64,000 nt of DNA from Campylobacter estrildidarum (GCF_005406205.1 NZ_NXLZ01000009.1:1-64000); one strand, 5' to 3'. Shown: positions 39,830 to 50,652, counted from the first letter of the stretch. Made by a program: numbers and translations. Notes: generated from the sequence alone by a model not told the origin.

Positions 39830-40498
39830 TTATTTTTTAAACTTTTTTAAATACCTATAAACACTAGGTTCTGAAATTTTCAAAAATTTTGCAACAATAG
39901 ATACAGCACCTTTAATATTAAAAATACCTTTTTCATATAAAGTTTTTGCGATTTCTTCTTTTTGTGTAATGCTAAGTTGATAATTTGAATTTAAATAATT
40001 CATATCGATATTTTGAGCCAAAATTTCTTCTATAGAACGACTTAAGGTTTCCACATTACCCAAATCATTAATTTCTAAATTATTATCTTTTTCTTGATTT
40101 AAAAACTCACTCATATCTTCTAATTTTTCTATATCTATAATCTTACAAATAACATCTCTCATTGCACTTGTATCGTGATTTATACATAAAATTCCTACAA
40201 GTTTATTTGAATTTTTTATAAAAAAAGTTGATCCTCTTACAAGTTTATTTTTTCCGATCAAAGCTTTATAATCATGTAAAAAATCTTTTTTTAAATAAGC
40301 TTTTTTTTGTATGAGTTCGCTTGCAAAAGCACTCAAGGGAGATTCAAGAGTTCTACCACTAATATGATTATTTGAAATAGCAGCGATGTAAGCACCTTTT
40401 TTGTCTATAACATGAAAAACAACCTCATATTGCTTGCCTAAAACCTGCCCTAAAAATTTTGTCAGCTTTATAAATTGTTCTTTTTGTTTTTCGTCCAT
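39830..40498 (-). CDS. YheO-type transcription regulator (PAS + HTH)
   Basis: 222 residues. N-terminal YheO-like PAS domain (about 5-115: LGKQYEVVFHVIDKKGAYIAAISNNHISGR ordering) and a C-terminal helix-turn-helix (HTH_22) ending with ISEPSVYRYLKKFKK. Members bind small amino-acid-like ligands (for example DalS/YheO relatives). It is transcribed divergently from the RidA-led cluster, with a 30-bp palindrome between them, so it is the natural regulator of that cluster and of itself. Matches Cj1387c. Confidence 0.88.
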   Translation of the reverse strand: MDEKQKEQFIKLTKFLGQVLGKQYEVVFHVIDKKGAYIAAISNNHISGRTLESPLSAFASELIQKKAYLKKDFLHDYKALIGKNKLVRGSTFFIKNSNKLVGILCINHDTSAMRDVICKIIDIEKLEDMSEFLNQEKDNNLEINDLGNVETLSRSIEEILAQNIDMNYLNSNYQLSITQKEEIAKTLYEKGIFNIKGAVSIVAKFLKISEPSVYRYLKKFKK

Positions 40499-40555
40499 AA
40501 CTTTTCCTTAGACACTAAAAAATTAAAATCTCAAAAATCTAAAATTCTTTAAAAT

Positions 40556-40585
40556 AATATTTTATTATCATAATAATAAAATATT
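40556..40585. promoter_or_regulatory. 30-bp near-perfect palindrome, likely operator
   Basis: Bases 40556-40570 are complementary to 40571-40585 at 14 of 15 positions with no loop. It sits in the 154-base divergent region, 58 bases from the regulator start and 67 from the RidA start, upstream of a TATTAT -10 candidate (40615-40620). All A/T apart from one C, so Fur binding is an alternative. Confidence 0.6.
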
Positions 40586-40652
40586 GACAAATTATTATTA
40601 AAATGATAATATTCTATTATAACAATAATAATTTAACATTCAAGGAGAAAAA

Positions 40653-41015
40653 ATGCCAAATTATCCAAAAGCTATTGGACCTTATTCAGCTTATAGAGAA
40701 GCAAATGGGTTATTATTTATTTCTGGACAACTTCCTATCAATCCTAACTCAGGAGAAATAGAAAGTCAAGATATAAAAGAACAAACCAAACAATCTTTAA
40801 AAAATATAGGTGCTATTTTAGAAGAAAATGGAATTTCTTACGATAAAGTGTTAAAAACAACTTGTTTTTTAGCAGATATTTCAGATTTTGTCGCTTTTAA
40901 TGAAGTTTATTCTGAATTTTTCCAAGCTCCTTATCCTGCAAGAAGTGCTTTTGCAGTTAAAGATTTACCAAAAGGAGCTAAAGTGGAGATAGAAGTCATT
41001 GCTTCTAAAGGATAA
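40653..41015 (+). CDS. ridA: RidA (YjgF/YER057c/UK114) family deaminase
   Basis: 120 residues, the usual length. RidA hydrolyses reactive enamine/imine intermediates such as 2-aminoacrylate to keto acids and ammonia. GPYSAYREANGLLFISGQLP at the N-terminus, a conserved Arg in PARSAFAVKDLPKGAKVEIEVIA near the C-terminus (catalytic Arg of active RidA proteins) and the Cys in KTTCFLAD are present. AAGGAG lies six bases upstream of the ATG. First gene of the cluster, 3 bases before the transporter. Symbol by family; C. jejuni locus Cj1388. Confidence 0.9.
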   Translation: MPNYPKAIGPYSAYREANGLLFISGQLPINPNSGEIESQDIKEQTKQSLKNIGAILEENGISYDKVLKTTCFLADISDFVAFNEVYSEFFQAPYPARSAFAVKDLPKGAKVEIEVIASKG

Positions 41016-41018
41016 AAA

Positions 41019-42508
41019 ATGCTAGGTCTTGGTTTTTCACTTTTAAGTATAGCTTTACTTATCTTTATGCTTTATAAAAAAGTCAATGCCCATATGGCAT
41101 TGCTTTTAAGCGGATTTTTATTACTTAGTTTGACAACTATCGTTACATTTTTAATCCATACTTTCCCAGAATCAAATACCCCCCCTCACAAATTTATGAT
41201 TTTTTAAAAAGTATAGATTTTTACAAACTAGAACACCCTATTCTCAAAAAAGGATCTTTAAATTTAGGTTTTTTTGATATTTTTGAAGTTTTTAATCAAA
41301 CTTTATCGAGCACTTTAGCAGGACTTGGGCTTACTTTAATGTGTATAGCTGGTTTTTCTGCTTATATGGATCATGTGGGTGCTTCTTATGCGCTTTTTAA
41401 AGTTTTTGAAAAACCTTTAAAAATGGTAAAATCACCTTATATTTTACTTATAGTTGCATATTTTATTTCTCAATTTCTAGTTCTTTTTATACCCTCTCAC
41501 GCTGGTTTAGCACTTTTGCTTATGGTAACTATGTATCCTATATTGGTTAGAACAGGAGTATCTAAACTTTCTGCTTTAAGCGTGATTGCAATTTGCCAAT
41601 ATATCGATCATGGACCTGGGAGTGGCAATGTCATCATGGCTTCAAATGTAGCTAAAATTGATCCTGCATTTTATTTCGTTCACTATCAACTTCTCACAAC
41701 TTTACCTATCATTATAGCTGTAGGAATTTCTATTTATCTTTGCAATTATTTTTTTGATAAAAAAGAAAATTTTGTTTTTGATCCTAAAAAAGTTAAAGAA
41801 GAACTTAATGAGAGCAAAGAAAAAGAAATCAAAAAGCCACCAAAAATTTATGCTCTTTTGCCTGTTATACCTTTAATTTTAATCCTAGGTTTTAGTTCTG
41901 TTCTTGATAGCATTTTGGCTTTATTACAAATTCATTATCAATCAAGTATTAAAATTAATGTTCCTGTTGCTATGATGATTTCAACTTTTATAGCAATTAT
42001 TTTTGAAATGATACGCTATAAAAGCGTTATTGAAACTTTAAATTCAATAATGATTTTCTTTAAAGGAATGGGACATTTATTTGTGATTACAGTTTCGCTT
42101 ATTGTTTGTGGTCAAGTATTTGCTAGTGGGCTTTTATCCGTTGGTTTTGTAGATACTTTGATAGAAATTTTAAAAAATGCAGGTTTTGGAGTTCTTGCTA
42201 TTATCATAGCTGTTTCTATACTTCTCGCTTTTTGTGCTTTTTTAATGGGTTCAGGGAATGCAGCATTTTTTAGTTTTGCTCCACTTATCCCAAATATAGC
42301 AAAACATTTTGGAGTTGAAACTATTTCTATGATAGCACCTATTCAAATTATGACAGGTTTTGGAAGATGTGTTAGCCCTATTGCGCCTGCAATTTTAGCA
42401 ATATCTGCTATGACAAAGGTGAGTCCTTTTGCAGTGGTAAAAAGGACAGCTATTCCTATGCTAGTAGCAACTATTGTCAATATTTTAATGACTTATATTT
42501 ATCTTTAA
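41019..42508 (+). pseudogene. DcuC-like C4-dicarboxylate transporter, frameshifted at C7
   Basis: Two fragments in different frames: 62 residues from 41019 to 41207, then the rest, in frame from 41186 to 42508. They join within a run of seven C at 41179-41185. One extra C would give a continuous protein of about 496 residues. The membrane segments, HAGLALLLMVTMYPI, YIDHGPGSGNV and the late GSGNAAFFSFAPLIP match the DcuC family of anaerobic dicarboxylate carriers. No other lesion is visible, so the gene is either freshly inactivated or switched off by slippage. Its ortholog region in NCTC 11168 (Cj1389) is also annotated as a pseudogene. Confidence 0.82.
41179..41185 (+). repeat. C7 run at the frameshift of the DcuC-like gene
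   Basis: Seven C; eight C (or five) would restore the reading frame of the transporter. Short for a classical Campylobacter contingency tract, but the exact site of the lesion. Confidence 0.8.
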
Positions 42509-42521
42509 AAAGGAGAAAAAA

Positions 42522-43685
42522 ATGAAACCAAAAACTAAGTTAATCCATTTAGGAAGAGGAGATCAAAGTGCTGAAGTAAGATCGGTAAATCCAACTTTAA
42601 TGCGTGCATCAACTATACTTTTTAAAGATCATGCGACTTGGCAAAAATATAGAGAGTTAAGAAAAAATGAAAGAGTTTTAAGCTATGGAGCAAGAGGCAC
42701 CGCTACAAATTTTGAACTTGAAAAACTCATTTGCGAATTAGAAGGTGGTTATAGAGCTCAGCTTTTTCCTACTGGACTTGCAGCCTTAGCTATGGTGCTT
42801 TTAAACTATGCAAGTAAAAACGCACATTTTTTAATCACAGATGCAATTTATGGGCCGGTTAGAACTATTTGTGATAAATTTTTAGAAAAAATAGGTGTTG
42901 AAGTTGATTTTCTAAAGGCTGATGCGAGTGATGTAGAAGAAAAAATTAAACCAAATACAAAGCTTATTTTATGCGAAAGTCCTGGTTCTATACTTTATGA
43001 AATCATTGATCTGCCAAAACTTTGTAAAATCGCACATTCTCATAATATCCCCGTTGCCATTGATAATACTTATTCGAGCGGATATTTTTTAAATCCTTTA
43101 GAACTTGGAGTTGATATTTCAGTTATTGCAGCAACAAAATACCTAAGCGGACATTCAGATGTTACCATGGGTATAGTAGTTTGCAATCAAAAAGAATGGA
43201 AAAATTTCAACGAACTCCCAGAAGCTTTTGGATTTACTACAAGTCCTGATGATGTATATTTGGTGCTTAGAGGTGTGAGAACTTTAGATGTAAGAATGAA
43301 AGCTCACGAAAAAAGTGCCGATGAAATAGTTGAATTTCTAAAAACAAGAAAAGAGATTAAAACTATTTTTTACCCAAAACTCAAATCTCACCCAAATCAT
43401 GAAATTTTTATACGCGATCATAAAGGAGCTAATGGAATGATCACTATAGAATTTAATGATGGATATGATCAAAATGATGCTATTGCTTTTGTGGATTATT
43501 TAAAATATTTTTCTATAGGAGCAAGTTAGGGTGGATATGAAAGCTTAACTACAGTAACGACTCCTCCTAGAACTGCAAGTGATTGGAGCCATAGGGGTCC
43601 ATTTGTGAGATTTCACATAGGACTTGAAGATACCAAAGATCTCATAGCTGATTTAGAACAAGCTTTTGAAAAAATTAAAAAATAA
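42522..43685 (+). pseudogene. metC: Cystathionine beta-lyase-like gene with amber codon
   Basis: A Cys/Met-metabolism PLP enzyme of 387 codons interrupted by one TAG at 43527-43529. Homologs have Trp here in FSIGASWGGYES, and TGG to TAG is a single-base change; the frame continues normally with GGYESLTTVTTPPR to the stop at 43683. The PLP Lys206 in IAATKYLSGHSD, SYGARGTATNFELE and FPTGLAA are intact. The truncated form (335 residues) lacks the last 52, which include substrate-binding residues. Family members beta-eliminate cystathionine or similar substrates, producing 2-aminoacrylate, the target of RidA encoded upstream. Confidence 0.9.
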
Positions 43686-43696
43686 AAGGATAAAAA

Positions 43697-45064
43697 ATGA
43701 CAGGAATAAGCGTATTTGATCATAAATTATTAGCAGATTCTTGGAGCACTCAAGAAATGCGTGCTATCTTTTGCGAAGAAAATCGTATTCAAAAATGGCT
43801 TGATGTTGAAGCAGCCTTAGCAAAAGCTCAAGCAAAACTTGGAATCATTCCTAAAAAAGCAGCAGATGAAATAGCCAAAAAATCGCATTATAAATTTATG
43901 GATATGGAATTTATTTTCGCAGAATTTAAAAAAACAAAGCATCCTTTAGTTCCAACTGTTAGAGGCTTAGAAAAAGCTTGTAAAGATAATTTAGGAGAAT
44001 TTGTTCATTTTGGAGTTACTACTCAAGACATTATTGATACAGGCATTGTATTGCAATTTAAAGAAGCGATGCAAATTATCAAGCAAGAATTAAAAACCAT
44101 CGCAAAAGCCTTAGCAAAACTTGCCAAAACTCACAAAAATACTGCGATGATGGGAAGAACTTTAGCTTTACAAGCCTTACCAATAACCTTTGGACATAAA
44201 GTTGCCATTTGGCTTAGCGAACTTGATCGTCATTTTGAAAGAATATTAGAACTTGAAAAAAGACTTTATGTTGGAAGTATTGTAGGAGCCGTTGGAACCA
44301 AAGCGAGTTTAAGCCAAAAGGCTAATGAAGTTGAAAAACTAACTTTAGAAAATTTAGGTCTTTGTGTGCCAAATATTTCTTGGCAACCTGCACGCGATCG
44401 CTTTATAGAATTAGGGTATGTTTTAGGCAATATCAATGCAACTTTCAATAAAATCGCTCATCAACTTCTCATACTTTCACACAATGAAATTGACGAAATA
44501 GCAGAACCTTTCGGAAAAGGTCAAGTAGGATCTAGCACTATGCCTCATAAGAGAAATCCTGCGGTTAGCGAAAATGCTGTTACGGTAAGCAATGCTTTAA
44601 AAGCAAATTTAGCCATACTCAGCGATATAGAAAGACACGAGCACGAAAGAGATGGGCAAGTTTGGAAAATGGAATGGAAACTTTTACCTGAAATATTTTT
44701 AATGCTTTCTGTAGTTTTAGCTAATATGAAATTTGCTTTAAGTGATTTAGAAGTTAAGAAAGATAAAATGCTTAAAAATTTAAATACCCTTAACGGTTTT
44801 GTTTTAGCAGAACGTGTTATGTTTGCTCTAAGCGATCACTATGGTAAGCAACACGCCCATGAAATCGTTTATGAAAATGCTATGCTAGGTATCGAAAAAC
44901 AAAAAACTTTCAAAGAAGTTTTACTCGCTGATAAAAGAGTTTGTAAAGTTTTAAAAGAAAAAGAAATCGATGCTTTGCTTGACGCAACTACTTACGTAGG
45001 TTATGCACCAAAGCTTGTAGATGAATTTTTAGCCAAAATCAAAAATAGCGCTATTTTAAAATAG
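43697..45064 (+). CDS. Aspartase/fumarase-superfamily C-N lyase (PurB/PcaB-like)
   Basis: 455 residues. Fumarate-forming lyase family; signature VGSSTMPHKRNP at 277-288 with the flexible catalytic Ser loop, and FVHFGVTTQDIIDTG at 102-116. It resembles adenylosuccinate lyase and 3-carboxymuconate cycloisomerase types; C. jejuni has its separate purB elsewhere, and this one (Cj1394) is commonly annotated only as a fumarate lyase. The position between a PLP lyase, a dicarboxylate carrier and an MmgE/PrpD gene argues for a catabolic lyase acting on an N- or S-linked succinyl compound rather than purine synthesis. Substrate unknown. Confidence 0.83.
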   Translation: MTGISVFDHKLLADSWSTQEMRAIFCEENRIQKWLDVEAALAKAQAKLGIIPKKAADEIAKKSHYKFMDMEFIFAEFKKTKHPLVPTVRGLEKACKDNLGEFVHFGVTTQDIIDTGIVLQFKEAMQIIKQELKTIAKALAKLAKTHKNTAMMGRTLALQALPITFGHKVAIWLSELDRHFERILELEKRLYVGSIVGAVGTKASLSQKANEVEKLTLENLGLCVPNISWQPARDRFIELGYVLGNINATFNKIAHQLLILSHNEIDEIAEPFGKGQVGSSTMPHKRNPAVSENAVTVSNALKANLAILSDIERHEHERDGQVWKMEWKLLPEIFLMLSVVLANMKFALSDLEVKKDKMLKNLNTLNGFVLAERVMFALSDHYGKQHAHEIVYENAMLGIEKQKTFKEVLLADKRVCKVLKEKEIDALLDATTYVGYAPKLVDEFLAKIKNSAILK

Positions 45065-45072
45065 GAAAGCAA

Positions 45073-46404
45073 ATGTTTTATAGCGAAAAATTAGCTGATT
45101 TTATTATAAAATTACATTTTGATGAGATACCTCAAAATGTAATTTACAGAGCTAAAGAACTTATGCTTGATAGTCTTGGAACAGCCTTAGCTGCCCATAA
45201 AGAAGAATGTGTTTTAAATGCTTTAAAAGCCCTAAAAAACCAAGGAAATACAGCGGTTTGGGGGCAAGATCAAAAAATAGATACCATAAATGCAACCATG
45301 GTTAATGCGATCGCTTCACATGCTCTTGATTTTGACGATACTCACACAGAAGCGATTTTACACGCTAGTGCTTTTTTAACCCCACTTTGCTTAAGCTATG
45401 GTTTTAATATTTGCAAAGATGCAAAACAAATTTTAAAAGCTTTTATTATTGGTTGGGAAATAGCTGCTAGAGTAGGTATTGCGAGTAAAGGAAGTTTTCA
45501 TAAACGCGGTTTTCACACAAGTGCTATCGCTGGAATTTTTGGAAGTGTAAGCGCAAGTGCGATTTTGCTAAATTTAAATAAGGAACAAATCATTAATGCT
45601 TTAGGTCTTGCTGGAAGTTTTGCAAGCGGAGTAAATGAATTTTTATCTAATGGTTCCAATTCTAAAGTTTTACATCTAGCAAATGTTGTAAAAAATGGTA
45701 TTTTAGTTGCAAATTTAGCTAAAAATAATATGAGTGGACCTTTGAGCATTTTTGAAGGAAGAGATAATATCTTTAAATGCTTTGGTATAGAAGAAAACTC
45801 GGACAAAACAGAACTTGCTAAAGCTTTAGGTCGAATTTGGCAAATTATGCAAGTTTCTATAAAGCCTTATCCAAGTTGCCATTTTACACATGGTTTTATT
45901 GAGTGTGCTATTTCTTTAAAAAATGATGGCTTAAAAGCTGACGAAATAAAAAATATCCATTGTTTTATTGATGAAATTCCCATCTCTTTTGTTTGCGATC
46001 CAATTGAAAAAAAATATCAACCAAAAACTGCTTATGAAGCTAAATTTTCTTTACCTTTTTTAATAGCTTTAGGTTTTTTTGATGGCAAAATTACATTAAA
46101 TTCTTACGAAAATTTAACGCGTAAAGAACTTATCAATTTTGCACAAAAAATCACTTATGAGAAAAAACAATCTTCAGGATTTCCAAAATATTTTCCAGGA
46201 CATATAAAAGTGACTTTACAAAATGGAAAAGTCATCCAAAAAGATGTTTTTATCAATAAAGGAAATTTTGACAATCCTTTAAGCTTTGAAGAATTAAAAG
46301 AAAAATTTTTAAATAATGCCAAAATGAGTCTTACGGAAGAAAAAGCAAATGGATTATTAGAACAAATTATGAATTTAGAAAATCAAAAAGATTTTACAAT
46401 ATAA
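45073..46404 (+). CDS. MmgE/PrpD family protein
   Basis: 443 residues, intact. The family includes 2-methylcitrate dehydratase, cis-aconitate decarboxylase and iminodisuccinate epimerase. Signature region NAIASHALDFDDTHTEAILHASAFLTP (shown here in parts: ASHALDFDDTHTEAILH) is at about 77-102, and the second domain has PYPSCHFTHGFIECA. No prpB/prpC genes are near, so a methylcitrate role is unlikely; next to a fumarate-forming lyase, an epimerase or dehydratase of a dicarboxylate is more likely. It is 8 bases after the lyase. NCTC 11168 has a broken version (Cj1395), here the frame is open. Confidence 0.83.
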   Translation: MFYSEKLADFIIKLHFDEIPQNVIYRAKELMLDSLGTALAAHKEECVLNALKALKNQGNTAVWGQDQKIDTINATMVNAIASHALDFDDTHTEAILHASAFLTPLCLSYGFNICKDAKQILKAFIIGWEIAARVGIASKGSFHKRGFHTSAIAGIFGSVSASAILLNLNKEQIINALGLAGSFASGVNEFLSNGSNSKVLHLANVVKNGILVANLAKNNMSGPLSIFEGRDNIFKCFGIEENSDKTELAKALGRIWQIMQVSIKPYPSCHFTHGFIECAISLKNDGLKADEIKNIHCFIDEIPISFVCDPIEKKYQPKTAYEAKFSLPFLIALGFFDGKITLNSYENLTRKELINFAQKITYEKKQSSGFPKYFPGHIKVTLQNGKVIQKDVFINKGNFDNPLSFEELKEKFLNNAKMSLTEEKANGLLEQIMNLENQKDFTI

Positions 46405-46434
46405 TGACTTTTGTTTTTAGGCAAAAGTCATTAT
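46401..46434. terminator. Bidirectional hairpin at the end of the cluster
   Basis: 13 bases at 46401-46413, overlapping the MmgE/PrpD stop codon, pair perfectly with 46422-46434 across an 8-base loop. It ends 3 bases before the hydA2 stop codon of the convergent gene. Confidence 0.75.
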
Positions 46435-46437
46435 GTC

Positions 46438-47946
46438 TTATAAATTAACAATTTTTGAGTTGTTAAATTCTAAAATATCTTTAACACTATTTTCAAAAGC
46501 CTTTAAAACACTAAAAGCAATGCCCTCAAAGTCAAGCCCTCCGCAAAGATAAATTAAAGGCATACGAAAAGATTTGCTCACATCAAGCTTAGGTTTTTCA
46601 CCATTAAAATTTAACTTAAAATCATAAGGACTAGCATGCTTAAAAGTATAATTTTGGGCTGCATTTAAAAAATCTTCTTTATTTTTTAAAAACTCGCCTT
46701 TAGCTAAAATAAAATTAATTTCGAGATATTTCCAAATATCATTTGAAATACTTGAATTTTCATCAAAATTTTTCTCTATAAAAGCATAGTTTTTTTCAAA
46801 ACCTTTTTTATAATTTTCAACCAATGAAGCCCCTAGTTTATTTTTGGCTATATTTTGCAAAATAAGTTTTAGATTGCTTTCAAATTCAAAATCTATACTC
46901 GATAAAGTCTTGATTTGATCTTCTAAAATAAATTGAGTTGAAAAATCCTTATTTTGCGATTTTGCATAAGAAAAAATGTTTGCCATAGGTTTTTCATAAT
47001 TACCAAATTCATCCCAAAAATTCCTTTCACTACACGCAATACAACCATGTCCTGAAGCAACTGGCCAAGAAGTTTTAGAATTAAATTTCACTTTTGGACA
47101 GTTGTTGTAAGTATAAGGCCCTTTACAACCTATTTTAAAAAGACAAGCTCCATTTTTTGCCGCTTCATCATCAAAATGTTCTGCAAAAAATCCACTTTCA
47201 AATTTAGCCTTTCTCTCGCACATATCGTGTAAACATTTTCCATAAGCCCACACAGGACGATTTTGCTCATCTAATTCCGGAAGAACCCCAAAAAGTGCAA
47301 AAAATGCTAAATTTGCAATAATATTTACATCACTTGGAGGACAACCTGGGATATTAACCACTTTTTGAGTTAAAACTTCGGAAATTCCACAAGTTTTACT
47401 AGGATTTGGATATGCAGCTTGAATTCCTCCATAAGAAGAGCAAGTTCCAATTGCATAAATAGCCTTAGCTTTTTTTGCTAATTTTTGTAAAATTTCATGA
47501 CCGCTTTCTGCATTAGCACCTATAGTTAAGAAAAAAGTATCAATTGCGGCAACGCCACCTTCAACAGCTAAAAGAAAATCTTGATCTAAAATATCTTCTA
47601 AAAGCTCTTCTGCTTTTGTTCCATTTGCAGCCATTAAAGTTTCGTGATACTCTAAAGAGAAAAAGTCAAATATAAATTCATCAAAACTTGGTAATTCCGA
47701 ACGTAACAGACTTTCACTGCAACCTGTACATTCACAAAGATGAAGCCAAACTACTTTCATTTTTGGAGCTATTTCAAAAAATTGTTTAGCTAAAGGTGGA
47801 ATTTCATTTCCTAAAGATAAATGCTTAACAATGGTTTTTACACTTTCTTCATTGATAATCTTCTCATCTTTTAAACTTGAATTTTCAATTTCAACTATAC
47901 GATTCTCGAGTATTTTTTTTAATTCCTCATTGCTAAGCTTTGCCAT
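46438..47946 (-). CDS. hydA2: Orphan [NiFe]-hydrogenase small-subunit-like protein
   Basis: 502 residues. Iron-sulfur small-subunit motifs: CECTGC at 71-76, GTCSSYGG with Cys169, and PGCPPSD with Cys202 (proximal cluster), then a medial/distal cluster region with CLHDMC, CLFKIGCKG and CIACSE. It lacks the twin-arginine signal of periplasmic hydrogenases and has instead a 60-residue helical N-terminus and a C-terminal extension of about 170 residues. No large subunit or maturation gene is near. Known in C. jejuni as HydA2 (Cj1399c); a Helicobacter relative is needed for hydrogenase activity. feoAB, expected upstream in C. jejuni, is missing here. Confidence 0.85.
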   Translation of the reverse strand: MAKLSNEELKKILENRIVEIENSSLKDEKIINEESVKTIVKHLSLGNEIPPLAKQFFEIAPKMKVVWLHLCECTGCSESLLRSELPSFDEFIFDFFSLEYHETLMAANGTKAEELLEDILDQDFLLAVEGGVAAIDTFFLTIGANAESGHEILQKLAKKAKAIYAIGTCSSYGGIQAAYPNPSKTCGISEVLTQKVVNIPGCPPSDVNIIANLAFFALFGVLPELDEQNRPVWAYGKCLHDMCERKAKFESGFFAEHFDDEAAKNGACLFKIGCKGPYTYNNCPKVKFNSKTSWPVASGHGCIACSERNFWDEFGNYEKPMANIFSYAKSQNKDFSTQFILEDQIKTLSSIDFEFESNLKLILQNIAKNKLGASLVENYKKGFEKNYAFIEKNFDENSSISNDIWKYLEINFILAKGEFLKNKEDFLNAAQNYTFKHASPYDFKLNFNGEKPKLDVSKSFRMPLIYLCGGLDFEGIAFSVLKAFENSVKDILEFNNSKIVNL

Positions 47947-47949
47947 ATT

Positions 47950-49450
<1,501 letters not shown>

Positions 49451-50650
49451 TTAATTCTCCTTTATTCTTAATACTTTAATACCCGGAAGTTCCTTACCCT
49501 CTATAAGCTCAAGAGAAGCTCCTCCACCTGTTGAGATAAAAGTCATTTCATCTGCATCTCCAGCACGTGCAACCACATCAGCCGTATCTCCTCCTCCTAC
49601 AACAGAAGTTGCATGTCCTTCGCTAATATAATGACTCATTTTTATACTACCTTTTGAAAATTTATCGATTTCAAAAACACCCATTGGGCCATTCCACCAA
49701 ATCGTCTGTGCATCAGAAATCGCTTCTTTAAAAAGTCTTACACTAGCAGGCCCGATATCTAGTCCCATCCAGCCACTTGGAATCTCTTGAACAGGAGTAA
49801 ATTTCATTGGTGATTCTTGCGAACAAGAGGGTGCAGCAACAACATCTACGGGTAAATAAATTTTTACTCCCAAATTTTTACCCTTAGCTAAAATTCGACT
49901 TGCTTCATCTAAAAGATCTTCTTCTAAAAGCGAATTTCCTACATCATGACCTAAAGCTTTTAAAAAAGTAAAAGCCATACCGCCACCAATAATGAGTTTA
50001 TCTACCTTAGGTAATAAATTTGTTAAAGCTTGTAATTTTCCACTCACCTTAGAGCCCCCAACAACAGCTACAAAAGGGCGTATAGGGCGTTTTATAAGAT
50101 TGGTAGCAAAATCAATCTCTTTTTGGAGTAAAAAACCTGCTCCTTTGTGATTTTCATCAAAAAATTCAGTGATAGCCTCAACACTTGCATGTGCTCTATG
50201 GCAAACCCCAAAAGCATCGTTGATATAAACTTGAGCCATAGAGGCAAGCTCCTTAGCTAAATTTTTATCATTTTTAGCTTCACCTTTTTCAAAACGCACG
50301 TTTTCAAGCATTAAAATTTGACCTGCTTGTAAGTTAGAAACTTTATTTTTTGCATCCTCTCCTATAACATCTTTAGCCATAATAACTTCTTTATTTAAAA
50401 GTCTAGCCAAACGTTTAGCAATAGGGTCTAAAGAATACCTAGAACTGATTTCATTTGGACGTCCTAAATGCGAAGCTAAAATAATACTACATCCACGATC
50501 CAAACAATACCTAATCGTAGGAATAGCCGAATGAATACGTCTATGATCTGTGATATTTAAAAAATCATCTTGTGGAACATTAAAATCACATCTTATAAAA
50601 ACTTTTTTCTTTTCTATATCTATGTCTTTTATGGAAATAATATCACCCAT
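49451..50650 (-). CDS. pgk: Phosphoglycerate kinase
   Basis: 399 residues. N-terminal [18 protein letters not shown], the hinge LGGSKVSGK-type region ([14 protein letters not shown]), NGPMGVFE and the C-terminal [10 protein letters not shown]. Gluconeogenic direction is likely in Campylobacter, which lacks phosphofructokinase. Two bases separate it from gapA. Confidence 0.97.
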   Translation of the reverse strand: MGDIISIKDIDIEKKKVFIRCDFNVPQDDFLNITDHRRIHSAIPTIRYCLDRGCSIILASHLGRPNEISSRYSLDPIAKRLARLLNKEVIMAKDVIGEDAKNKVSNLQAGQILMLENVRFEKGEAKNDKNLAKELASMAQVYINDAFGVCHRAHASVEAITEFFDENHKGAGFLLQKEIDFATNLIKRPIRPFVAVVGGSKVSGKLQALTNLLPKVDKLIIGGGMAFTFLKALGHDVGNSLLEEDLLDEASRILAKGKNLGVKIYLPVDVVAAPSCSQESPMKFTPVQEIPSGWMGLDIGPASVRLFKEAISDAQTIWWNGPMGVFEIDKFSKGSIKMSHYISEGHATSVVGGGDTADVVARAGDADEMTFISTGGGASLELIEGKELPGIKVLRIKEN

Positions 50651-50652
50651 AA

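Noticed and set aside
43527-43529. Readthrough or recoding of the metC stop codon
   Set aside because: The codon is TAG, not TGA, so the SelA/SelB system in this window cannot read it; a plain nonsense mutation is simpler.
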